Shown here: piece by piece, positions 52,943 through 60,151 of the stretch
Numbering within the stretch: the first letter of the stretch is position 1
How the letters are laid out: every line of letters starts with the position of its first letter
Assembly (NCBI RefSeq): GCF_006716345.1
Contig: NZ_VFOX01000002.1
Span: forward strand, 744,001-808,000
Source: Microbacterium saperdae
Lineage (GTDB): Bacteria > Actinomycetota > Actinomycetes > Actinomycetales > Microbacteriaceae
Reading direction: 5' to 3'
Length of the DNA: 64,000 nt
The notes under the pieces: generated by a model
Databases searched by the model: none
The model's input: the letters and a program-made list of their open reading frames with translations, nothing else
Told to the model about the DNA's origin: nothing
Made by a program: the position numbers and the translations under genes

Positions 52943-54202
52943 TCAGGGGGTGACATCGCGGGGTCGCCACGAGGTCAGGTAGTCGCGCTGCTCGGGTGAG
53001 ACGTGGTCGATACCGCCCCCGAACGCCGCCAGCGCGAGCGCCGCGACGTGGTCGTCGGCGGACGCGGGCAGGATGTGCACGGCGTTCGCGAGGGTGCCGC
53101 GTCCGGCGAGCAGGTGGTCGACCGCGGCGAGCTGCACCCCGAACGACAGATCCATGACCTGGATCGGGTTGCCCTCGGCGGCGCTGACGTTGATGCAGTG
53201 CCCGTCGTCGAGGATGCGGATGCTGCGTCCGTTCGGCAGCCGCAGCACCGAGACCGCGCCGCTGCGCTCGACCTCCACGGCGCCGGACTGGTGGGCGTGG
53301 AGCAGGGAGATCTCCTGGTGTGCTCCGCCGCCGACCGCGACCGCCGCGCCTTCGGGGAGCCGGTCGAGGTGCGCGGGGGTGACGGTGTGCGCGACGCCGG
53401 TGGTCGAGATGAGCACATCGGCGTGGGTCGCGGCTTGCTCCAGCGGCTCCACAGCGAATCCGGCGAATGCGGCCTGGAGGGCCGCGACGGGGTCGACTTC
53501 GGAGACGGTCACGCGTGCACCGAGTGCAGCGGCATGCCGGGCCACTCCGCTGCCGACGCGGCCGAAGCCGACGACCACGACGTCGAGGCCGGCCCAGGAG
53601 TCGTCGAGCAGGTCGGCGACGGCCAGCACCACGGACTGCCCGGTGCCGTGCGCGTTGTCGAACAGCGACTTGGTGCGGGCGTCGTTGGCGGCGACGATCG
53701 GGATGTGCAGCTCGCCGAGCCGCTCCATCGTGCGCAGAGGGCGTACCCCGCTGGTCGTCTGCTCGGTCGCGCCCGCCATCGCGGGCAGGATGCCGGGGCG
53801 TTCGATGTGCGCGAGGCGGATGGTGGCGGCCCCGTCGTCGACGATGACCTCGGGGTGATGGTCGAGCAACGCCAGCACGTTGTCGCGGTCCTCGGCCTCG
53901 CTCGCGTTGCGGCGCGCGTAGGTGGGGATGCCGGCATGGACGAGGGCCGCGGCCACCGCATCATCCGTGTCGCGGCCCACGCACGAGACGGCGACATCGG
54001 CGCCCGCCTCGGCGAGCAGCAGCGCGACCGTCGCCGTCTTCGGCTCGAGCACGTCGGAGACGGCGATGCGGATGCCGCGCACGCGGTTGCTCGCCGCGAG
54101 CTCGGCCGCGAGCGCGGTCGTCGCGGGCATGAAGGTGCGTGCCCAGGCGATGCGCTCTGCCCCGTCACGCCACAGGGAGGAGTCGGCGATGTGTCCGGTC
54201 AT
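52943..54202 (-). CDS. divergent S-adenosylhomocysteine-hydrolase-like protein
   Basis: A 419-aa homologue of adenosylhomocysteinase, shorter than typical SAHH and altered in the substrate site. Conserved: TTSGV, NDARTKSLFDNAHGTGQS (Lys, Asp, Asn of the catalytic segment), NAD site VVVVGFGRVGSG, and AAEGNPIQVMDLSF. Changed: the usual H-x-T near the N-terminus is DVLEPKTAT, and STQDD is reduced to DTDD. This points to a different nucleoside or thioether substrate, for example S-inosylhomocysteine. It overlaps the upstream SAHH-like gene by 4 nt. Confidence 0.8.
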   Translation of the reverse strand: MTGHIADSSLWRDGAERIAWARTFMPATTALAAELAASNRVRGIRIAVSDVLEPKTATVALLLAEAGADVAVSCVGRDTDDAVAAALVHAGIPTYARRNASEAEDRDNVLALLDHHPEVIVDDGAATIRLAHIERPGILPAMAGATEQTTSGVRPLRTMERLGELHIPIVAANDARTKSLFDNAHGTGQSVVLAVADLLDDSWAGLDVVVVGFGRVGSGVARHAAALGARVTVSEVDPVAALQAAFAGFAVEPLEQAATHADVLISTTGVAHTVTPAHLDRLPEGAAVAVGGGAHQEISLLHAHQSGAVEVERSGAVSVLRLPNGRSIRILDDGHCINVSAAEGNPIQVMDLSFGVQLAAVDHLLAGRGTLANAVHILPASADDHVAALALAAFGGGIDHVSPEQRDYLTSWRPRDVTP

Positions 54203-54981
54203 GCGAGCACCAGTCCGGCGAGGAGGGCATCGGCGTCGGCGGTGTTCTCGGACTCCGCCCGCAGGAGCGACAGCGTGACGAGCAGATCGGCGATGCGCGT
54301 CGGGTGAGCGGATGCCGCGTTGCCGCTCTCGAACGGGCCGGGCGACTCCACGACCCAGGTCTGCGCGGCGATGTGCCGCACACCGGGGCGGACGCTCTCG
54401 CCCGTGGCCACCTGCAGGCCGGAGCCGTCGGGAGAGGCGTCGATCGCGACGCCCGACAGCGTGGTCGGGTCGAGGCGGGGGTGGCCTTCGCCGCTCGCGA
54501 TCACCAGGTCGGCCGGGGGCCACGGGGGGAGGGCCGGGACGTGGCGGATCCCGGCGAGCTCGGCGCGCAGCCGCACGACCGCGTCGCCCACGGCGCGGAC
54601 CACACGGGTTCCCCCGCGGCCGAGGGTCGTGGCGATCGTCTCGGCGACCGGGCCGTCGCCGATCACCAGAGCGGGGGCGGCGGGGAGTACCAGGTTCGTG
54701 CGTCGAGCCAGTGCGCGCACGACCTGTTCGGAGCGGGCATGGGCGTGCAGCGCGGCGAAGGCGGGAAGCGTCCGGGGGTCGATCGCCTCGGCATCCTCGA
54801 CGATCCTCAGGCCCCATTCCGCGGCGACGGCCTCGGCCAGGGCGGGAGGCAGCGCCGGGAAACGCCATCCGAGCGTGCGCGGCGTGGAAGCCGGATGCGC
54901 GGCAGCCGCGACCGATGCGAGCCGCAGGCCGAGGGGCGGTGCGGCGGGCGCGCCGAGGGCGCGCGAGGGGACAGCTGTCAC
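54199..54981 (-). CDS. short SAHH-related protein (degenerate Rossmann domain)
   Basis: A 260-aa protein with a glycine-rich nucleotide-binding turn (LVIGDGPVAETIATTLGRGG) and a C-terminal stretch, GNAASAHPTRIADLLVTLSLL, that lines up with the AAEGNPIQVMDLSF region of the next gene. I read it as a truncated, diverged paralogue of the SAHH-like protein, perhaps a partner subunit. It lacks the K-F-D-N catalytic segment. GTG 54981 is preceded at 7 nt by TAGCGT (complement of 54989-54994); first gene of the operon. Confidence 0.62.
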   Translation of the reverse strand: MTAVPSRALGAPAAPPLGLRLASVAAAAHPASTPRTLGWRFPALPPALAEAVAAEWGLRIVEDAEAIDPRTLPAFAALHAHARSEQVVRALARRTNLVLPAAPALVIGDGPVAETIATTLGRGGTRVVRAVGDAVVRLRAELAGIRHVPALPPWPPADLVIASGEGHPRLDPTTLSGVAIDASPDGSGLQVATGESVRPGVRHIAAQTWVVESPGPFESGNAASAHPTRIADLLVTLSLLRAESENTADADALLAGLVLA

Positions 54982-55080
54982 GGGGGTGACGCTACGCGCT
55001 CGACGCCCCGCTGGCGCGTCTGTGACGTCTCATGACGAAGGGGCGCGCGCCGCGCGCGCGCAGTGTCTAGCGTCAGGACA
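54982..55080. promoter_or_regulatory. bidirectional leaderless promoter region
   Basis: The 99-bp region between divergent operons has TAGCGT -10 elements for both directions (complement of 54989-54994 for the left, 55068-55073 for the right), each 7 nt from a start codon. Between them are TGACGTCTCATGACG and a run of alternating C and G (55043-55061). Confidence 0.7.
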
Positions 55081-56469
55081 ATGAGCAACGGCATCCCGCC
55101 CGAATCCGTCGCGCACGAGATCCGCGAGCCGGTCTACGACTGGACCGATTTCGGCTTCGACACCCGCCAGGTGCACGCCGGGGAGTTCGACGAGCCCGAG
55201 TACGGGTCGCGCATCGCGCCCATCTACCTGAGTGCGGCATTCCGCTTCGACTCGTTCGAGGAGAGCACGCGTCGGTTCAGCGGTGCGGATGACGGACAGA
55301 TCTACTCCCGCAACCTCAACCCGACGAACGGCGTGGCCGAGCGGCGCATCGCCGCCCTCGAAGGAGGCACCGGCGCGGTCGTGGTGTCGTCGGGGCAGGC
55401 GGCGATCAGCGCGGCGATCCTCTCGATCACCGGCCAGGGCGAGCGCTTCGTCTCGACCGCGAGCATCTACAGCGGCACGCGCATCCTGTTCGCGCGCTCC
55501 TTCGCCCGCTTCGGCGTCGGCGTCGACTACGTGGCGGATCCGACGGACGACGCCGAGTGGGAGGCGGCGATCGGGCCGGACACCAAGGCGATCTTCACCG
55601 AGACCATCCCGAACCCCAAGAACGACGTGGTCGACATCGCGGCCGTCGCCCGCATCGCCGCGCGACACGGCCTGCCGCTCATCGTCGACAACACGATCGG
55701 CACGCCCTACCTGGTGCGACCGCTCGAGCAGGGTGCGCACATCGTGGTGCACTCCGGCACCAAGTTCCTGTCGGGTCACGGTGCCGCGATCTCGGGCATC
55801 ATCGTCGACGGCGGCACCTTCGACTGGGCAGGCAGCCCCCGGTCGTATGCGGGTATCACCGAGCCGCCGGCGCCGGGCGCACCCAGCCCGCTCGAGGCCT
55901 ACGGCGACCGCGCCTACGAGCAGTTCGTGCGCGGGGGCATCGTGAACGACCTCGGCCCCGCTCTCTCGCCGCTGCACGGCTTCCTGCTGCAGCAGGGCAT
56001 CGAGACCCTGTCGCTGCGCATGGAACGACACGTCGAGAACTCCCGGGCGATCGCCGAGTTCCTCTCTCGGCATCCCGCGGTCGAGTACGTCGACTACGCC
56101 GGGCTGCCGGGGCATCCGCAGCACGAGATCGCGCAGCGCACCCTCGGCGGACGATCCGGATCCGTGTTCGCGGTCACCGTCCGTGGCGGACGAGCGGGAG
56201 CCGAGATCTTCATCGACAGCCTGCGGGTCTTCAGCCGCATGACGAACATCGGCGATGTGCGATCCATGGTGCTGCACCCCGCCACGACCACGCACCTGTC
56301 GTTCACGCCCGAACTGCGGGCGCAGCTCGGCATCGACGACGGCCTCGTGCGCCTCTCGGTCGGCATCGAGACCGCCGCCGATCTGATCGCGGACCTCGAC
56401 AGCGCGCTCGCCGTCGTCGCCGCGCACCTCGCTCTGCCCACCGACGCCGACATCCAGGAGAACCGATGA
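55081..56469 (+). CDS. O-acetylhomoserine sulfhydrylase-type PLP enzyme (MetY-like)
   Basis: A 462-aa Cys/Met-metabolism PLP enzyme. DTRQVHAGEFDEPEYGSRIAP at the N-terminus, YSRNLNPTNGVAERRIAALE, VVSSGQAAI, and the PLP lysine in HSGTKFLSGHG. Best fit is O-acetylhomoserine aminocarboxypropyltransferase, which fixes sulfide or methanethiol into (homo)cysteine or methionine. Leaderless ATG 55081 after TAGCGT; overlaps the DszC-like gene by 4 nt. Confidence 0.88.
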   Translation: MSNGIPPESVAHEIREPVYDWTDFGFDTRQVHAGEFDEPEYGSRIAPIYLSAAFRFDSFEESTRRFSGADDGQIYSRNLNPTNGVAERRIAALEGGTGAVVVSSGQAAISAAILSITGQGERFVSTASIYSGTRILFARSFARFGVGVDYVADPTDDAEWEAAIGPDTKAIFTETIPNPKNDVVDIAAVARIAARHGLPLIVDNTIGTPYLVRPLEQGAHIVVHSGTKFLSGHGAAISGIIVDGGTFDWAGSPRSYAGITEPPAPGAPSPLEAYGDRAYEQFVRGGIVNDLGPALSPLHGFLLQQGIETLSLRMERHVENSRAIAEFLSRHPAVEYVDYAGLPGHPQHEIAQRTLGGRSGSVFAVTVRGGRAGAEIFIDSLRVFSRMTNIGDVRSMVLHPATTTHLSFTPELRAQLGIDDGLVRLSVGIETAADLIADLDSALAVVAAHLALPTDADIQENR

Positions 56470-57677
56470 CCGCCGCACGCAGCCAGTGGACCGGGGTCGC
56501 CACCCGCGAGGAGAACGCGCACTGGCGCGAGGTCGCCCAGCGCGTGGCCGATGAGCTCGCCGTCGACGTGCGCGAGCGCGAGAAACGCGGCGACGTGCCC
56601 CGTGCCGAGTCGGCGCTGCTGCAGCGTTCGGGACTCACGACCCTCCTCGATCCGATCGAGCTCGGGGGCGGAGGCGGGCACTGGTCCTCGGCCTTCCTCG
56701 CGGTGCGCGTGATCGCCCGGGTGGATGCCGGCATCGCCCAGCTGCTCGGCTACCATTACGCCAACTCCGCCACGATCGCGCTGGTCGCAGGCTCCGCAGA
56801 CCGCGATGCCTGGTACCGGCGCAGCATCGAGAACACCTGGCTCTGGGGTGACTCGGTCAACCCGGTCGACCCGACCCTCAGCCTCACGCCGGACGGCGAC
56901 GGCTTCCGTCTCGACGGGGTCAAGCGCTTCTCGACCGGGTCCTCGGTCGGCGACGTCATCCTGGTGAACGCGGTCGTCGACTCCGGGCCCGACGAGGGGC
57001 GTTTCGCGTTCCTCGTGCTCCCGGCAGGACACCCGGGCGTCGAGGTGCAGGACGACTGGGACTTCCTCGGGCAGCGCCTGTCGGCCAGCAACTCCGTGCG
57101 CTTCTCGCAGGCGCCGATCGGGCCGGAGCACCTGCTCGGCTACGGGACCGACGAGTGGTTCCAAGCCCTGCTGACCCCGGCCGTGCAGCTCATGTTCGGC
57201 AATCTGTACCTGGGTATCGCCGAAGGCGCGCTGGCCCAGGCCCGCGACCTCACCAACGCCCGCCCGAACGCCTGGTTCCTGAGCGCCGCGGACCGCTACC
57301 GCGACGATCCGTTCGTGCAGCGGCTCTACGGGGAGTTCGTGGCGCAGGTGGCGGCCGTCGAGGCGCTGGCCGACCGGGTGAACGAGGAGTACGACGCGGT
57401 CGTGGCGCGCGGCGCCGAGGTCGACGAGCAGGCCCGCGGCGACATCGCGATCAGGGTCGCGCAGCTCAAGGTCGTCTCGAGCGACACCGCGGTCGACGTC
57501 GCCAACCGGGTGTTCGAGGCGACGGGGTCGAGTTCGACCGCCGCGAAGCACGCGCTCGACGCGCACTGGCGGAACGTGCGCACGCACTCGCTGCACGACC
57601 CGGTCGACTACAAGAAGCTCGAGGTCGGAGCCGACTTCCTGCTCGGTGTGCGGCAGCCGCTGTCGCTGTACACCTGA
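56466..57677 (+). CDS. acyl-CoA-dehydrogenase-fold flavin monooxygenase (DszC/SfnB-like)
   Basis: A 403-aa ACAD-fold protein: N-terminal helical part, FAD region GDSVNPVDPTLSLTPDGDGFRLDGVKRFSTGSSVGDVI, and a C-terminal helical domain ending VFEATGSSSTAAKHALDAHWRNVRTHSLHDP, the signature of DszC-like S-oxygenases. It lacks the CoA-dehydrogenase Glu context. Coupled to metY, so it may oxidise a thioether or sulfone so that sulfur can be released and refixed. Confidence 0.85.
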   Translation: MTAARSQWTGVATREENAHWREVAQRVADELAVDVREREKRGDVPRAESALLQRSGLTTLLDPIELGGGGGHWSSAFLAVRVIARVDAGIAQLLGYHYANSATIALVAGSADRDAWYRRSIENTWLWGDSVNPVDPTLSLTPDGDGFRLDGVKRFSTGSSVGDVILVNAVVDSGPDEGRFAFLVLPAGHPGVEVQDDWDFLGQRLSASNSVRFSQAPIGPEHLLGYGTDEWFQALLTPAVQLMFGNLYLGIAEGALAQARDLTNARPNAWFLSAADRYRDDPFVQRLYGEFVAQVAAVEALADRVNEEYDAVVARGAEVDEQARGDIAIRVAQLKVVSSDTAVDVANRVFEATGSSSTAAKHALDAHWRNVRTHSLHDPVDYKKLEVGADFLLGVRQPLSLYT

Positions 57678-57718
57678 GCCGCGGGTCTCTCTGCTCCGCC
57701 GTTCCGTTCCGGCCGCTG

Positions 57719-57802
57719 TTCACAACTCCTCCACACTCTGGCGCGAGAGCCCGAAAAGCCCCCGACACCGAGGTTCCGGGGGCGTTTCAGAGGAGTAGTG
57801 AA
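57719..57802. repeat. intergenic inverted repeat, family A copy 4 (diverged), with internal terminator
   Basis: TTCACAACTCCTC (57719-57731) and GAGGAGTAGTGAA (57790-57802) are near-complements. Inside, GCCCCCG (57758-57764) pairs with CGGGGGC (57777-57783), followed by GTTT. Between convergent genes, as in copies 2 and 3. Confidence 0.7.
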
Positions 57803-57805
57803 CGC

Positions 57806-58882
57806 TTACAGGTCGGAAGACTGGGCCCACAGGTTCACGGCGTCGCCGTCTTCGGCCGTGATGCGGTCGATCTCGGCCAGCTCCTCCGCCGTGAACGAGG
57901 TGTTCTGCAGCGCGGCGAGGTTCTCGTCGAGCTGCGCGGTCGACGAGGCGCCGATCAGCACCGACGTCACGTGCCGGTCGCGCAGCAGCCAGGCGATCGC
58001 GAACTGGGCGAGCGACTGTCCACGGCGCTCGGCGATCGCGTTGAGGGCGCGCACCCGCTCCAGGTTCGCCTCCGAGAGATGCTTCTCGTCGAAGGAGTAG
58101 CGGTTCGAGGCGTGCCCGGCGTTCGGGTCGTTCAGGAACTTGCTGGTCAGCAGTCCCTGCGCGAGCGGGGTGAACGCGATGAGCCCGAGGCCCAGGTCGT
58201 CGAGGGTGTCGAACAGCTCGGTCTCGACCCAGCGGTTGAGCAGGTTGTAGGCCGGCTGGTGGATGATCAGCGGGGTTCCCAGGTCGAGCGCGATCTCCTG
58301 CGCGCGCCGCGTGCGCTCAGCCGAGTACGACGAGAGGCCCACATACAGCGCCTTGCCGGAGCGGACGATCGCGTCGAGCGCTCCGATCGTCTCCTCCAGC
58401 GGGGTGTGCGGGTCGACGCGGTGCGAGTAGAAGATGTCGACGTAGTCGGTGCGCAACCGCTCGAGCGACTCGTCGAGACTGTTGAACAGGTACTTGCGCG
58501 AGCCGAAGTCGCCGTAGGGCCCGGGCCAGTGCGACCAGCCGGCCTTGGTCGACACCACGAGCTCGCTGCGATACGGCTTCAGGTCGCGGTGCAGCAGGCG
58601 TCCGAAGTTCTCCTCGGCGGAGCCGTTGGGCGGACCGTAGTTGTTCGCGAGGTCGAAGTGCGTGATGCCGTTGTCGAAGGCGTGCCGGATGATCTCGCGC
58701 TGCGTCTGGAACGGCCGGTCGTCGCCGAAGTTCCACCACAGTCCCAGCGAGATCGGTGGCAGCAGCAGGCCGGTGGTGCCGACGCGGCGATACGCCAGGT
58801 TCCGGTAGCGGTTCTCATCCGCCGCGTAGGGGCGGTGGATGTCGGGGACGGGCTTGTCGAATCGGACCTCGAACTCGGACAA
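57806..58882 (-). CDS. aldo/keto reductase (YghZ/AKR14-like)
   Basis: A 358-aa reductase: YRRVGTTGLLLPPISLGLW, HFDLANNYGPPNG (Asp and Tyr of the tetrad), VVSTKAGWSHWPGPYG (Lys) and FYSHRVDPHTP (His), plus SVLIGASSTAQLDEN. It most resembles L-glyceraldehyde-3-phosphate reductase/YghZ proteins. A TTG start is indicated by an ideal AGGAGG 7-8 nt upstream. No upstream ATG or GTG fits as well. Confidence 0.88.
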   Translation of the reverse strand: MSEFEVRFDKPVPDIHRPYAADENRYRNLAYRRVGTTGLLLPPISLGLWWNFGDDRPFQTQREIIRHAFDNGITHFDLANNYGPPNGSAEENFGRLLHRDLKPYRSELVVSTKAGWSHWPGPYGDFGSRKYLFNSLDESLERLRTDYVDIFYSHRVDPHTPLEETIGALDAIVRSGKALYVGLSSYSAERTRRAQEIALDLGTPLIIHQPAYNLLNRWVETELFDTLDDLGLGLIAFTPLAQGLLTSKFLNDPNAGHASNRYSFDEKHLSEANLERVRALNAIAERRGQSLAQFAIAWLLRDRHVTSVLIGASSTAQLDENLAALQNTSFTAEELAEIDRITAEDGDAVNLWAQSSDL

Positions 58883-58988
58883 CGGGGGACCTCCTGAGTC
58901 AGCGGGCCGCGTGGCCCGGACTCACGTTAACGGCCCGCCTCGATCCGACGTCGGGATGTTGAGTTCTATGACGTCGGGCGACGGTGTC

Positions 58989-59582
58989 CTACCCGCGGTC
59001 GAGATGCACGAACAGCGTCGACAGGCCCGCCAGGGCGATGGATACGACCAGCAGTACGGCGCTGAGGCCGAGAGCGCGTCCGCGCCAGGCGCGATCCTCC
59101 TCGGTCCAGCTCGCCAGTCGGTTCGAGAGGATGCCGCAGCTGACGATCGGAGCGATGGCCACCAGGCCGATCGGGATGACGGATCCAGAGTGCCACGGCC
59201 GTGATTCGCCGGGCTCGAAGCCGATCCCGGCGAGGAGGATCAGGAACATGATCACCAGGCCGAAGCAGATGGCGACCACGCCGGTCAGGATCTGCGCGGT
59301 GAGCCAGACGCCCCAGCTGCGGAGTCCTGTCAGAGCGGCGACGACCGGCACGGCGCACCCGGCGGCGACCAGCAGCAGATAGGTCCCGAACAATGACCGC
59401 CACGTGGCGCCGCCCGTGTCGAGCTCGGGGCGGAGCAGGGGGAGGAGGTTGCCGGCAAAGAAGAACCAGTGGACCGTGAGCGCACACAGCACGAGGACGG
59501 CGAGGAGCAGGACGGTCGCGCGCGTGGCCCGCACGGACCTCGGCGTCGGCGCCACCACGAAATCCCCGCCGCGCGAGATCAC
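58989..59582 (-). CDS. hypothetical membrane protein
   Basis: A 197-aa protein with about five hydrophobic segments (ATVLLLAVLVLCALTVHWFF, TYLLLVAAGCAVPVVAAL, ICFGLVIMFLILLAG, IGLVAIAPIVSCGIL, LGLSAVLLVVSIALAGL). No family recognised. GTG 59582 overlaps the stop of the preceding gene (GTGA), so the two are co-translated. Confidence 0.65.
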   Translation of the reverse strand: MISRGGDFVVAPTPRSVRATRATVLLLAVLVLCALTVHWFFFAGNLLPLLRPELDTGGATWRSLFGTYLLLVAAGCAVPVVAALTGLRSWGVWLTAQILTGVVAICFGLVIMFLILLAGIGFEPGESRPWHSGSVIPIGLVAIAPIVSCGILSNRLASWTEEDRAWRGRALGLSAVLLVVSIALAGLSTLFVHLDRG

Positions 59583-60043
59583 CGGGCGTCGAGCTCGTGC
59601 AGCCGTGTCCAGAACAGGTGCAGGCCGTGCTCGGTCAGGGTGCTGGAGGCGCCCAGGGTCTCGAACAGCGCGCGTATCGCCTCGCGCGACAGCGGTGCCA
59701 GGCCTGCGGCGATCAGCTCGGCGTCCTCGACGGATGCCGTGCCGGCTTCAGCGCGCTGCAGCAGCGAGTCCGCGGCCGCGGCGGCGACGGCCGAGCGCGC
59801 GGCGGAGTCGGCGAGCACGCGCAGGAACTGGGGGTCATCGGCCGCACGCTCGGTGTTGCCGTGCTGCTGGCGACGCGTGCGTGCGGCGGTCTGCGTGGCA
59901 CCGGTCTCGGTGACCTCGGCGATCAGCGCGGCGTGATCGAGCACCAACCCGAGCGCCCGAGCCCCGGCACCCTCGTTCCACGGTGCGCCGAGGGCTGCGG
60001 CGCGAGTGTGGGCGGGCGTGACGGAAGCGGTGTCGGCGGGCAT
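59579..60043 (-). CDS. stand-alone ACAD-type C-terminal helical domain protein
   Basis: A 154-aa all-helical protein. The stretch TERAADDPQFLRVLADSAARSAVA and the end IRALFETLGASSTLTEHGLHLFWTRLHELDA align with the C-terminal four-helix domain of the DszC-like monooxygenases encoded nearby (compare FEATGSSSTAAKHALDAHWRN). There is no N-terminal or flavin-binding beta domain, so it is either a remnant or a separate subunit. GAGGAG precedes ATG 60043. Confidence 0.6.
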   Translation of the reverse strand: MPADTASVTPAHTRAAALGAPWNEGAGARALGLVLDHAALIAEVTETGATQTAARTRRQQHGNTERAADDPQFLRVLADSAARSAVAAAAADSLLQRAEAGTASVEDAELIAAGLAPLSREAIRALFETLGASSTLTEHGLHLFWTRLHELDAR

Positions 60044-60151
60044 GCGATCTCCTCGGGGCGGAGCTCCGACTGTATCGAACCGCATCCGTCATCGCCGTCA
60101 TGCGCGTTAACGTGACCGCCCCGCCGCGACGACGCTGGCTACGCTGAAGGC

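Noticed and set aside
55043..55061. Alternating CG run as a special Z-DNA element
   Set aside because: It is short and expected now and then in GC-rich DNA; noted only as part of the divergent promoter.
16949..57802. Family A repeats as a CRISPR array
   Set aside because: Copies are singly dispersed, inverted and kilobases apart, and there are no cas genes.
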